From the NCBI RefSeq assembly GCF_003945595.2, contig NW_024104428.1, positions 706,106 to 770,105 of the forward strand: a DNA stretch of 64,000 nt, read 5' to 3'. Source of the stretch: Pipra filicauda. Taxonomy: Eukaryota; Chordata; Aves; Passeriformes; Pipridae. The translations under genes and the position numbers were made by a program. Under the pieces are notes generated by a model that had not been told where the DNA came from, searched no databases, and saw only the letters and a program-made list of their open reading frames with translations. Positions 49,756 through 60,579 of this stretch are shown piece after piece. How positions within the stretch are numbered: position 1 is the first letter of the stretch; the number at the start of each line of letters is the position of its first letter.

Positions 49756-49810
49756 CGCGGGTTCTTCAAGAGGGGCGGCGTGGCTCTGTGCTGTTCCCAA
49801 ACGGGAGGAG

Positions 49811-49882
49811 CCGAGCCCAGCCAGGCCGAGCCCAGCCAGGCCGAGCCCAGCCAGGCCGAGCCGAGCCGAGCCCAGCCAGGCC
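49811..49882. repeat. 15-bp GC-rich tandem repeat in the TIMMDC1 promoter
   Basis: CCGAGCCCAGCCAGG begins at 49811, 49826 and 49841 with no mismatch, and again at 49866 after two extra CCGAG units. It lies 75-145 bp upstream of the start codon, so it is in the promoter or 5' untranslated region. Confidence 0.95.
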
Positions 49883-49955
49883 GCCTCGGCCCGTGCCGTT
49901 CCCCGCCGGGGCGCAGGGGGCGCTGCCGCTGCCGCGCGGTGCCGCCGGTGCGGCC

Positions 49956-50050
49956 ATGGCGGAGGGTCCGGGCGCTCAGCCCGGCTTCGGCCGCCCCGTC
50001 CCGCCGCCGCAGACCGGCTGGGAGCGGCTCCGCGAGCTCTGGCAGCGGGA
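49956..50050 (+). CDS. TIMMDC1: TIMMDC1 coding exon 1
   Basis: 95 coding bases. It encodes a Pro/Gly-rich N-terminus followed by [12 protein letters not shown]. The donor is GGGA|GTGAGC. Intron 1 is only 104 bp. Confidence 0.92.
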
Positions 50051-53000
50051 GTGAGCGCCGGGATGGGGCGGGATGGGCCGGGCCGGGCCGGGCTGGGCCG
50101 GGGCCGCGGCGCTCCCGCCGTGCCTCCCGCCCCATGCCGGCCCTTCCCTTGCAGCGAGCGGCAGCGGTTCCCGGAGGAGACGGTGAACCTCTTCAAGGCG
50201 GCGTTCACGGCGGGCCTGGTGGGCTGGCTGTACGGCGGGCTGCCCGCCTTCGTCAGCGCCCGCAAGGCCTTCATCGAGCGCAGCCACGGGGAGCTGTTCC
50301 AGAACCGCGCCGATGCCGTGGTACGGCCCGGGGGAGCCGCGGGGCGCGGGGGGAGCGCTGGGCATCGCCCGCCGCTCCGGGACCCCGGCGAGCCGCGGCC
50401 CTGGGGGGGCCCCGGGTGTGGAAGTTGCCCTTGGAGCCCGCGGCTCTCGGTGACACCGGAGCCCGCTGGAGGCCGTGTGGCCTTGTGTTTGTAGGACGCG
50501 TGTGTGTGTGTGTGTGTGTGCCCGATTTTGGTACTTTGCGGCAAAAACAGCGAGGTGTTTGCTGTGTCTTAGTGTGTGCAGCCTGCCTGATCAGCTGCTG
50601 TAAGTTAGGTCTTCCCTGATACCCAAATTCTGCACAGTTAACTTAGAAGAAAGTGTCCTTAAGTTAACTTAGAAGAAAGTGTCCTTAACTTACAGAAAGA
50701 GTTGATAACAAAGTTTCCTGTTCTGTTAAATGGCTGATTAGTATGTCTTGAAGGGCCTTTTTGCTTCTTAATTTTAGTGTGCTGGCAAGAGACTTCACAG
50801 CCCTTTTGTCTTAATAATGGGAGTCATTTTAAGACCATTTAAAATTCTTTTACAACAGCACAACAAAGAACATGTGTGACATTTTATAGGTGTGATGTAT
50901 CTGGATTTTAAAAGTGTTGGTCACCTGGATCAAGAGGGAGAAAACCCCTTTAAAAATCTGCCTGATGTAAAATCTGATTTTTCATCACTCTCAATTAGAG
51001 TTTGCCCCTGACATAGCAGCCTGTAAAGTACCAGTGCCTGGCTTCCCTCTGGTGACTCTCTGCACCTGAGCTAAGCTCTAACACCCCAAGCACTGGAATT
51101 GAGAATTTATTTACTTTTGCGGTATTAACTGCAACATTTTTAATTTTCGTGAGGCTTCTGTCTATCACATCTTTAAAAAACCCTCTCATTTTCAAACTTT
51201 TAAGCGCCAGCATTAAACTGCAGAGCTTGGAGGGTCTGTTAACATTTAATGCAGGTGGTTGTTATTTACTTACTATTGTTTATTGATGGTTATTAATTAT
51301 TAATACTCTCTGAGCTCATAATAGTGAACTAGTTTCTAGTTTTTGTGTAACCTGTCCTCTCTCTGACCTTAGCAATCTGCACATCGTGCTGGCCTCCGCA
51401 GTTTCATCCGCTACGGCTGGCGCTGGAGCTGGAGAGTCGCGACTTTCGCGACGATATTCAAGTAAGTGTTTCCCGGTGGCAGTGGGAGGAGAGCTGGCTT
51501 TGTGCTCCTGCATCAGGAGGCAGCACTCACAGCTCTGGTGACTGGTTGAGGCTCCAAGTGTTGTGCTAACGTGAGTCTGATTGATCAGGTGTGAACATGA
51601 AGAGGGTTTAACCTTTTAGAATGATCCCAGAATTCAGATCTTCTCACGAACCAACCCAAACCCTAAAAGCCCTGTTCTTGCATCTGATCCATGCTGTTGC
51701 TGGCTGGAATACTGTTCTTCCCTTCCTTGACAGCTTCTTTCTGCTTTTGTTTCACCTCTTTTTGTGTGTTTTTCTCTGGGAGAGCGTGATAGTGTGTTGG
51801 CACTTTCTGGAAGAGCTTTCTATCCCACATTAATTTTTCTCCTTGTTGCTATGCCTTGTTACTTCTAGTTTGTACACACCAACGTTACTCACAATCTCTG
51901 TCATCACTCCTAGTTTGTGTGCACTAATGTTACTCACAATTCTTTGGTTTTGTCCTCAAACTCTTGCAGATGGTTGTCATGTTCTTAAGCAGTCGCTGAA
52001 GACCCGTTCTATGTACCTTTTCAGGCCTTCAAATTTTCCCTGCACACACAAAACCCATGCAGAGAGAGTGTTCCACTTCCCCGATTTTCTCCCTTGGATG
52101 TTTCAGTGCATTTCTGACAACAGAGCATCAAATTAAGAATGCTCTTCCAAGTAGAGCCCTTTTAAACTAGAAATATCTCTTTCCCTGATGTTCAAAATGG
52201 TAAATTTGTGTGTGGTCCTAAGCCTGCTTTGTCTCTATATGCAAGTATGTTCTGTCCCCTTCTGCTTTTGAGACACCAGCAGTGTTGACTGTCGTTATTT
52301 GATATTTTTGTCTCCCTAATTTTTTATTCCTTTCTGAATTTCTTCCTCGATCTTTTCTTTTTGTTTGGTATCTGGTTTTAGGTTTAGTTAGCCTTCTCTC
52401 CAGGAGCTTTTGGTTTCTGTGGATTTTCCTGGATTTCTTTGGATTTGACACGTAACCTCCACGTCCTCCACCAGGTGTCTCCCCTGCAGTCAGATCCACC
52501 ACCCCTTTGGAAAAGGCTCCGAAAGGAGCTGCTCGACCTTAATTGTTTCTGTAGAGCCCCAGTTGAAGGTTTTGTCCTGCAGTCGTGCAAATTTTAAGTT
52601 TCACAGTTAAAACCCAAGAAAATCAGGCAGGGTCTTACTGACACACGGGTCAGCTCCTGCGGGTAAGGGTCCTACACCAGGACTGGCTGACTGACAGGGC
52701 TTTGTCATTGCTCGGTTTCTTTTATCCTTGACTGTATTATGTTTTCCAGTGAGGCACTGGAACAGTGAGGCTGTGGATGTCCCATCCCTGGAGGTGTTTA
52801 GGGCAAGGCTGAATGGAGCTCTGAGCAACCTGGTCTATTGGAAGGTGTCCCTGCCCATGGCAGGGGGATGGAACTAAATGATCTCTAAGGTCCCTTCCAA
52901 CCCAAACCATTCTGTGGTTCTGTACAATGGAAAAAAATCTTTGATAAAAAAAAAAAGAAATAATATCCCAGATCCAGGCTGGGAACTCTGGTATTCCCTG

Positions 53001-56000
53001 GCCTGTGTCTGTGCAGCTGCTTCAGTAAAGTCACAGAAGTCACGGGCGCTTGTGGCTGGCGCGAGTGCGCTCTGAACGGACGGGCAGCCAGGAGGTTGGA
53101 GGCAGCCTGAGGGTTGGCTTAGTGAAATCCAGCTTTATTTCAGGCTGCATTTTGCTGCCTCTCTTTTTCCATGTGCAGCTGCTGACTTCTTCTGTGCCTT
53201 TCCTTTGCAGCATGGTGAGCACCGGGCTGTCTGTGTACCGTGATAAAACCACCATCAGTAATTTTGCTGCAGCAGGAGGTAAGAGAGCTGTAACCTTGTG
53301 TGCTTTCCTCCTTGTGAGCAAGGGTCTTAGCAGAAAGGAGTAAGCAGGTATCCACATTTCTTGGGTTTGAGTGGATCTCTGCCTTCTGTGCTCCTGGGTT
53401 TTGCTTCTTGATCCACTGCCTTCCCATTGTTACTCTGCTCCATTGTTTACCTGCTGTGTGACTTCATTTTTAACAGAGATACTGATGCACTGCTGAGACT
53501 AATTTGTGGTTATTAGTTCATCTTCAGAATGCTTGCTGGAGTATTTTGGGTGAAAAATGCTCATGTGAGGTTAAGGCAACACTTGGTGCATAACGTGCTC
53601 TCATCACCACCTATTTATTAGGGAAAGCGTTTTTTATTTCCACTCTTGATAGCAGTTCAGTGCCCTGTTTATGAGCTGCCCTTTTCATGCTAAGTTTTGC
53701 ATGCCTGCTTTTGCCAACAGGGCTCTGGGTAAGTGATCTGCTTGTTCAGTTTTACAGGCTTTATTGCCTTTACAGTTGGATATGTGTTCTACTAATCTTT
53801 TCTGCCTTACATGGCAGCTACTATTATTAGCTGCTGTTGAACAGAAAAAAGGGGGGAGGGATCATGCTCCAGCCTAGAGAGAGCTTAGTTTTACTTTCAC
53901 AGATACTTCTTAGCATTTCTTGGGCAGACTTTCTGAAGCAGGAGGAGCTTTGTAAATGTTTCAGTGCGGAGCTCATGGTGACTGTGTGGTGAGGGTCCCT
54001 CCCAGTGGCCATGGCACTTGGTTTCTGCTCTGTTAAAAGTAGATATCAGCTCATGGAGAAGAGAAATGCAGCAAAGCAGCTCCCTACGTGATGGCCGGGG
54101 AGGGGAGGCTTCTGGTTTCAGTGGGTTTGTTCTTTTCTTAGGCTTCACAGGAGCCCTTTTCAGAATGCACTTGGGCCTGCAGGGACTGGCAGGCGGCTTC
54201 ATGTTCGGAACAGCGTTTGGGTGAGTTGTGGCTGCTGCTGCTGGGTGATGGAGACTTAAACCTGCTCTTTAAGAGTGTTTGTGGCTGCACATACCAAGCC
54301 TTGAATCATAGGTAGGGCTACTGAAGTTTCCCTTCCTCTCTTGCCTTGAGGGATTTTCTGTGTCTCCCTTGGGACCTCATGATGGTCACTTTTCTTCCAA
54401 CCTTTAAACTGTTGGGTTTTTTTCTTCTTTGTTTCTTGATTTGTGTTTTGCTGCTTTCTCAGTAGTAAGAACTCAGTGCTCTCAGTAGAGCATCTCACTT
54501 GCTGTTATTTGTTTATTAGAGGAGACACTAATTGTTGTTAAATAGTTAACAGTAGTTGTGTGGATGGGTTACAGACATGTCTCATGTCCCCCTTCCTTGG
54601 CATGGTCACTGATGAGCCCAATGCTTGCGTGCAGAACCACTGGATATCTGTTTTAAGGAACTCTGTAGTCTGTGGGTAAAGGCAGGAGTGCAAGATGTAG
54701 CTTCTGGGCTCCCTTCTCAGCTTCATCAGCAACTGCTCCTGTAGCAGCTCTGAATCCAGACAAGGGGAGTCAGATGTCATGATGACACCTTTTGAAGAGG
54801 ACTTTACCCAGGGACTACCAGGTAAAGAGTCTGTGTAAAAATAACTTTTTTACAAAATATGGAGCAGCAGCCATTGGGAAACACTGAGGGAGAAGCTGCG
54901 TGGCTGGGCTGCACAACCCAAGGCTGTAAGGCGGCACTTCTTCATGTACATCTGGCAGTCATGAGTCTCCCAAAGCTCCCTAGGGCATGGAGGAAATCTA
55001 TGGTTCTCTCTCAGGGGCTCTGTCCATCAGGACAATGATCTTTAACCGAGGAGAAGTCTGACTTTTCAAGCAGAGCTGGGATTTTTTCTCGAAGTGCCGA
55101 TTTGTAAATATGCTCAGAAAGGAATCTGGGGACCTGCCTGAACAAGAGAATGAGCTTTATATGTGCTACTTGTCACTGTCAGGATGGTGTCAGCTGTGGC
55201 CATGCCTGGAAGCAGCCTAGGGAGCTTTACCAATGAAAACACAAGTACCTCCAGAGCTGGATGGAAGGGTGTCACTGTCTGAATTATGGGTGCAGTGCTC
55301 TACAGGAGTTGTTTGGGCACCTTAAATTCTTCCACCCCTTTGCCCTGTCAATGAGTAAATTCAAAATATGTTATCACAGGGGCTCCAGTGAGTCACAGCT
55401 GAAGAGAGGCTGTGCTTGGTGGGTCACACTGGAATAGGAGTAGCTTAGTCTGTGGTGCAGTGTGAGTCTTGGGGAATGCGATGCTCCCCTGATGTGATGT
55501 CTGGCTCCCCTGTGCTCCTTTTGTCGATGCCAGTGAGTTGTTGCTGTTGTGTGTCTCCTGGGTGACTCGTGACTTCTCTGCTTCCTCCTGTAGGATCCCT
55601 GCAGGAGGCCTGTTAATAGCATTGCATGGCTTGGCTGGTGAGACCTTGCAGGAGAAGAGGACTCGTGAGCGCAGGGAGCTGTATGAGCAGAAGCTGGCAG
55701 AGTGGTAAGGAGCAGCTCCAAGGGTGGTTCAGACATTTAAAGGCTCCACAACGCTCCTCGGTTCTCCTGCTCTTGGTTGTCAGCGTGTTTCACATACCAG
55801 TCTGAGAACTTCTTTCCATCCCTGTTAAAGAGAGGAAGGAGGGGTAGCTGGAGGCTTTGGAGGAAAGAAGACCATGACACTGGTTGTGTGACTTACTCAC
55901 TGACAGCGTCAGTTCTAGAATAAACTTTTCAGGAGCTGGAATTCTGCAGTCATGCCTTTGTCAGGAGGATACAGGCATAAAATTGCTTTGCACTCTCTCT

Positions 56001-56087
56001 TCTCTCCTTAGGCAATCCAGGCTGAATGTGACTGAAGTCTTGGGCCAAACGGAAAACAACGCCCAGGGAGGGCTGAAGATGGACTGA
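49956..56087 (+). CDS. TIMMDC1: TIMMDC1, complex I assembly factor (7 coding exons)
   Basis: TIMMDC1 is a Tim17/22/23-family multi-pass protein of the mitochondrial inner membrane that helps assemble the membrane arm of respiratory complex I. Seven exons join in frame to 227 residues. The family core is clear: GWERLRELW (human GWDRLRELF), then Gly-rich membrane segments [58 protein letters not shown] and [13 protein letters not shown], then a charged tail [19 protein letters not shown] and [11 protein letters not shown]. The human protein has 285 residues. This one lacks about 30 at the N-terminus and about 28 at the C-terminus, while the core aligns throughout. The start at 49956 is the only ATG after the GC repeat in frame and has a strong context (GGCCATGG). 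The frame stays open upstream into the POGLUT1 3' region by chance. It lies same-strand downstream of POGLUT1. Confidence 0.96.
50155..50320 (+). CDS. TIMMDC1: TIMMDC1 coding exon 2 (first membrane segment)
   Basis: Acceptor CCCTTCCCTTGCAG and donor GCCGTG|GTACGG; 166 bases. It encodes [20 protein letters not shown] and LFQNRADAV. Very GC-rich. Confidence 0.96.
50501..50520. repeat. (TG)10 microsatellite
   Basis: Twenty bases of perfect TG repeat within TIMMDC1 intron 2. Confidence 0.97.
50636..50687. repeat. 26-bp perfect tandem duplication
   Basis: A unit starting AGTTAACTTAGAAGAAAGTG and ending TCCTTA occurs at 50636-50661 and directly again at 50662-50687 with no mismatch, inside TIMMDC1 intron 2. 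Confidence 0.97.
51373..51461 (+). CDS. TIMMDC1: TIMMDC1 coding exon 3
   Basis: Acceptor CTGACCTTAG and donor TTCAA|GTAAGT; 89 bases. It encodes [20 protein letters not shown], the conserved Arg/Trp motif before the second membrane segment. Confidence 0.97.
51865..51945. repeat. Diverged direct repeat of about 36 bp
   Basis: CTAGTTTGTACACACCAACG then TTACTCACAAT at 51865 is repeated from about 51910 as CTAGTTTGTGTGCACTAATG then TTACTCACAAT. Several mismatches suggest an old duplication. Confidence 0.8.
52748..52926 (+). mobile_element. CR1 LINE 3' fragment in TIMMDC1 intron 3
   Basis: Plus-oriented CR1 3' end: GAGGCACTGGAACAG, GTGTCCCTGCCCATGGCAGG and GGTCCCTTCCAACCCAAACC follow in order, ending CATTCTGTGGTTCTGT. 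A short internal deletion follows the first word. It is 5' truncated. Confidence 0.92.
53211..53278 (+). CDS. TIMMDC1: TIMMDC1 coding exon 4
   Basis: Acceptor CTTTCCTTTGCAG and donor AGGAG|GTAAGA; 68 bases. It encodes [20 protein letters not shown], matching human NTSLNVYRNKD. Confidence 0.96.
53279..54141 (+). other. TIMMDC1: TIMMDC1 intron 4
   Basis: 863 bp, no feature recognised. Confidence 0.9.
54142..54220 (+). CDS. TIMMDC1: TIMMDC1 coding exon 5
   Basis: Acceptor TTCTTTTCTTAG and donor TTTGG|GTGAGT; 79 bases. It encodes [19 protein letters not shown], the third membrane region. Confidence 0.97.
54221..55593 (+). other. TIMMDC1: TIMMDC1 intron 5
   Basis: 1.4 kb, no feature recognised. 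Confidence 0.9.
55594..55704 (+). CDS. TIMMDC1: TIMMDC1 coding exon 6
   Basis: Acceptor TTCCTCCTGTAG and donor GAGTG|GTAAGG; 111 bases. It encodes the last membrane segment ([16 protein letters not shown]) and the charged tail [20 protein letters not shown]. Confidence 0.97.
56012..56087 (+). CDS. TIMMDC1: TIMMDC1 coding exon 7 (short C-terminus)
   Basis: Acceptor CTCTCTCCTTAG after a 307-bp intron 6; 76 bases to the stop TGA at 56085-56087. After [11 protein letters not shown] the sequence departs from human and ends about 28 residues early. Confidence 0.93.
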
Positions 56088-56595
56088 GCAAGAGACTTTA
56101 GGAGCTACTGAGTCTTCCCCAGATCTCTGTTGTAAGAAGCTACTGTAAGACTGTGCGACTTTGCACACTGGGAAGTGTCATCTGGGTTTGGCAGGGAGTG
56201 AGGGCAACTCCAGAGCCTCGTCTAAGGACCCATTTCACTGCTCAAAGTGTCCAAACCACCAGCAATGTAGAAATATTCAAGGTAAAGGGGCCTGTGAATA
56301 GTTTATGTGCTAAAGGTACCCCGATTCCAAAAGTTAACTGTGCTCTGGTGCAAGCTGTCTTCAGGCAGCACCTGAAGAACTTACTGACTGTGGTTTCTTC
56401 AGGCCTTGGTTCCTACAGTACTTGGGGTATTTTTCAGTCAATGTTGAGGAAGGGTAGAGGAGCTGGGAATGATATGGAAATGCCCTGAAAAAGGCAAGTT
56501 TTGGGTTCCTCAGTATAAGTCTGAGCGGGCCACAGGAAAGATGACTTATTTCTGGTGGTGATGGTGGAAAACTTGGCACTGTGGACAGTTTTAAC

Positions 56596-56601
56596 AATAA
56601 A
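56596..56601 (+). terminator. TIMMDC1: Possible polyadenylation signal of TIMMDC1
   Basis: AATAAA about 510 bp after the stop codon. The downstream GT content is weak. Confidence 0.4.
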
Positions 56602-56673
56602 AAGGCCTCTAATTTCATTCGAAAGTTGGAAATTGGGGGATGACCTTTTGGGGAAATGTGGTTCAAGACACTC

Positions 56674-56679
56674 AATAAA
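56674..56679 (+). terminator. TIMMDC1: Probable polyadenylation signal of TIMMDC1
   Basis: AATAAA followed about 11 bases later by the GT-rich stretch GTGGTGATTGTGTCC. Confidence 0.6.
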
Positions 56680-56862
56680 GCCATATAGCAGTGGTGATTG
56701 TGTCCATAAGCTCTTTATGTCAGTACAGTATGTACTTCATGTTAGTACAGAGAAGTAGAGAGAAGCATCCTTGAGTGATATCCCATGAGAAGAGCTCTAG
56801 CTGAGATCCCACCAGTGAGCAATACAGTCTGGTGGCAGTATCAGATGTTCCCTCTATCCAGT

Positions 56863-56868
56863 AATAAA
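56863..56868 (+). terminator. TIMMDC1: Possible distal polyadenylation signal of TIMMDC1
   Basis: AATAAA followed about 22 bases later by GTCTGTCTGTC. Confidence 0.45.
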
Positions 56869-56890
56869 GGCAATAGCCAGGAGAGTGCCA

Positions 56891-59800
56891 GGTCTGTCTG
56901 TCATTTTGATCCAGAGATCAGCTGTTAGTTGTTATCTGTGGGTAGGGCTGTAGTTAATGTAAAATAGTCTCTACTCAGGAGGGCCATCACTGTTCCCTCA
57001 AAGCAGAATGCCAGGATTCTGGTTCCCTTTTTTTGTTGGAGATTTTTCTGCTACTGAAGGGAATTACATCCAGGCAGGGGGTTTGGGTCTACTTCCCACA
57101 GGAAAAGAGTAGTCAAGTCTGTTCTGGTTGAATGCTTTTACAGATAATTAGTGTTGATTGAAATATGAACAGTCGATCCCGGAGAGCTTATTCCACCCAC
57201 CCAAAGCAGATTTTTGGCACTGTTTGCTTTCAAGAAGGTGTTGTGTTTTCTGACTTTTGAAATGAGCATTTAATTTTTTAAACATCCCAGTGTTGTTCAT
57301 TTTTCCATTGAAGAAATACCTCTGTTTCAGGGTTGTCATCAACGAGCTCTGGTCTTTTCTATGTGTAAGTGAAGGATCTGAATAAGCAGAGGTGTGGATA
57401 TGTCTCTCCCTCTTCCTGTTTTAGCCTCTGCATGCACCGGTGACAGTAGTGTTGTTGTCCTTTGCCCCCTCAAAAAAGGAAATAGCAGGCCTTTCTGAAT
57501 CACCTTTTTGCCATTGTGCTTACACAGTGATGTCTTATCTTTTTCTCTTTTCTCTTTTTTTTCTTTTTTTTTGCTGTTACATCCCCACCCAATATCCCTC
57601 ACTCTTATCTGTGCAGCAGCTCTGGTGACATTAGCTGTGTCATTGCTGTCTCTGTTCCTATTTGGTGGTATTTGATGTGATGTCTAAAGAATACTAATTT
57701 TCCTGTGCCTGACCATTGATGCAGGGACGTTCTCCTGTGGGGGGGCAGGCAGAGCCAAGGTGTAGCAGTTGTGTGGATTTTCTCCAAGGGAGGAAGGGAG
57801 GGCTGCTACATGTCCTTATGCTGCACTTTAGCACGGGGAGGCAGAGGCTTCCAGCTGCACTCAGGATTAGCAGCCATTTGTTTCTCAGTTTCCCACTGAA
57901 TTTAGTTCCTTGCACTTCTTCATTTCTTACCCTCAAAGTCACTGTCTGAATGGGGAGTGAGGAGCTGGTTCAGAGCTTATTTTTTAAATACACATGTAAG
58001 GGATTCTCCACACCCCCACTCCCTCCACCCCCAGGAAAAGCACAGCACTGAGGTTTATGGTCTCTCCACTTCCAGAGTAGGTGACACAAGTAACAGGGGT
58101 ATGGTGAGAACCTCTTACCCCTGGATTTTACTTTTGCAGAGAACCTCCTGCTTGGAGGGAGAAGGACAGCCTGTAGCTGCACTGCTCAGTTAATCCCTGG
58201 CAAACTGACAGACGTGAGGTCACGAGCTGGGGACCTGAGTGCCATTTTGTCACTGCTGCCAGCACACCAAACAGAGCTGTGGCTTGGTGCCAGCTGTACC
58301 TGGTACAGCTTTGTCAACCCCTACATCACCTGCCTTGATGCTACACAGTGTGTTTTTAGCAGCTGTGAAACAGTGGCAGAGGCTTATGTGAAGAACTGAA
58401 AGGCTCTACCATTTCTCAGCACGTGGATAGACATCTGTTGTTACTGAGGAAAGGAAACTGAGTTTACAATTAATTTTTTAATTAGTTAAAAAAAATGTTA
58501 TGTACAAAAAACCCATGATAAACAGAGCAGCTCACCTGCTACAATGACCCAGATATTAAGCTGAGAAGGTCTCACAGAAACCATTTGTGTGCAATTCACT
58601 GAATACAGCATAAGACAATAGAAAAAACAGGACTCAGGGTATTAGTGCTTAAGGAAAGACAAACCAAACAACCTGCCCATCAAGACTGTAAAAATAACTT
58701 GGTGGTGGACATGTTTGTCAGTGAAACTTGGTTTCCTTTAGAAGGAGTTACCAAAAGTGTCACTGGAGTCTGTGGTGATGTAGAAAGGTTTGGCACAGTG
58801 CAAAAGACAAACCTTTCTCCAGGAGGCTGCACAATCATCAGTCAGGAGCAGAAGTGGAGAATGGGACAGTCAGAGGGAAAACGTGCTGGTACAACCTGTC
58901 AGAGCTGTGGTGTGGCTGGCAGGGTGGAATTGCATTGTGATTCGAGGGAAGGATGGTGCTGGAAATGAGCAGAGGTGGAAGTGAATGCCAGAAGAGGTGG
59001 TCAGCCTGCAAGAAGCTGGTAGTTTGTGCTGGAAGGAACAAGAATAGGCTGAAAGAAGAGGAAACCTGAAAAGTGTGAGACACCATTGCCCATACACCAA
59101 GTCTTGCAGTAGGGTCAGGCTGCCTCGTGGAAACACTCTGATTTCTGTCACTTATGTTCTGTTTGCAACCAGAACACACAAGTGCAGAGTATTGTTTCCT
59201 AATAACCCAACTTATCTCCTTTTCTCTGTCAAAAACTCCTCTGTAAGAATGTTCTGGAGTTCCCATTACACTTTGTACAATGGGAAAGCAGGAAAAAAAG
59301 ATGGGACAAAACAACTCTGCAGGAGTAGAAGGGGAGCAGTGCCTTATTTTTTACTAGTGACTTGATCTCATAACTCAATATTCCATAAACCACTTTAATC
59401 CTCCTATTTTCTCCAGCAGTTTCTCTCACAATATGTACCCTCTAGAAAAAAAAAGTGAAATGGATGGAATATGTCCTTGCTGTGTCCTAGGAAGATAAAC
59501 AGCTCAGGCAACAATACATCCCATGGAGGTGCTTTCAGGCTTTGGTCTGCCCTGATAACATGCATAGAGCACTAAGGGAATGGGTACAGCTTGCAGAGCA
59601 GAAGGGAAAAACATACCTGTAAAACTCAGGGCAGGGTTCAGTTAGGTTAGTATGCAGAGTTGCTTAGGAAGCTTGTTGGGGCTTTTTCCTCCTTTCCCCT
59701 TAAAATGAGAAATCAATTTTTCCTACACGGTAGGCAAGAATGTCAGCCAGATCAGATGAGTCCTATCCAGTATTAGCATTCTGTAGGGAAAATCCTTCAA

Positions 59801-60579
59801 GTCCTGGCTGGGTAGAGAGAACACTGGCAGAAAGCAGCAACATTCAGTGCAAAGTCAGTCCTTAGGTTACTGTGAGAGACTCTCAAGAATCTGCAGAGCC
59901 TCCCCTAACAAGTGTCCCTAGGCAGAGGTACCAACACAAGCAGACCTATGTTTATGAAGCAAGGCCCTGAGTTACGTTTCATTACAGTAGATATGCGAGA
60001 TAACCACTGACTTTAACACAAATTTCAGTGGGGCTTTACAGGTGTGGGTAGGAAGGAATGCACATAAAAGCTCGTACATTTGTATGCACACGTGTGCCCT
60101 CACACAGCAATTTAATGGAGGGGCTGTGTTGGCTGGGTTGGCAAGGTCATCCTGTCAGGAGAGAAAGGCTGCGAGAACTTGTGCCACTGCTGTGGGTAAG
60201 CAATATTAGTTGGCTGTTAGCTGTGCTGTCAGTGTGTATCGTTCCCTAAAAAGTCTCACAGCACTGCAAATAAGCATGAGGCAGAGAGACTCACTTCCAA
60301 GGTGAAGTTTTTCATGAAAAACGTGAGTATTACTGCCTCTTTGGGGGGGAAGTGACATACGTCCGTAATGGTCAGGTTCAAATCCAAAGTCCTCCAGCAT
60401 GAAGAACTCGTGTGAGGCTGAATATAAAAGAAGTTTTAGCTTCTCCCAGTCACAACATGGAGGCACAGCCTGACTTGAGCTTGTGTGTCGGGGTTTGGGG
60501 GGTCCCAAGGGGCAGCTCTGCGTTGCTAAAGGGGTAGGCAGGCCCCTGGTTCCCACAGAAGCAGCGTCAAACCAGAGGT
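56891..60579. other. Non-coding stretch, no gene recognised
   Basis: Average to AT-rich sequence with T-rich tracts near 57540-57570 and an A/T-rich block near 58470-58510. In human the next gene, CD80, lies here on the minus strand. I looked for immunoglobulin-domain exons (the Cys and Tyr-x-Cys spacing) on the minus strand and did not find any. None of the open frames is splice-supported. Confidence 0.45.

Larger units (their letters stand above)
49770..50470. promoter_or_regulatory. CpG island at the TIMMDC1 5' end
   Basis: G+C-rich, CpG-dense sequence covers the 5' flank, exons 1 and 2 and the start of intron 2. There is no clear TATA box. The start codon lies in GGCCATGGCGG, which also resembles a YY1 element. 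Confidence 0.85.
50321..51372 (+). other. TIMMDC1: TIMMDC1 intron 2
   Basis: 1.05 kb. It contains a (TG)10 run at 50501-50520 and a 26-bp tandem duplication (listed separately). Confidence 0.9.
51462..53210 (+). other. TIMMDC1: TIMMDC1 intron 3
   Basis: 1.75 kb. It contains a diverged direct repeat near 51.87-51.94 kb and a CR1 fragment near 52.75 kb (listed separately). Confidence 0.9.
56088..56890 (+). other. TIMMDC1: TIMMDC1 3' untranslated region
   Basis: Three AATAAA signals lie at 56596, 56674 and 56863. The second and third each have a GT-rich stretch downstream. The 3' end therefore probably lies between about 56615 and 56890, with alternative sites possible. Confidence 0.7.

Noticed and set aside
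49456..50544. 362-codon minus-strand frame over the TIMMDC1 promoter and first exons
   Set aside because: Antisense shadow of GC-rich TIMMDC1 exons, the 15-bp repeat and the AC/TG runs; its translation is repeat-derived (HTHTHT, LGLAGLGLAG).
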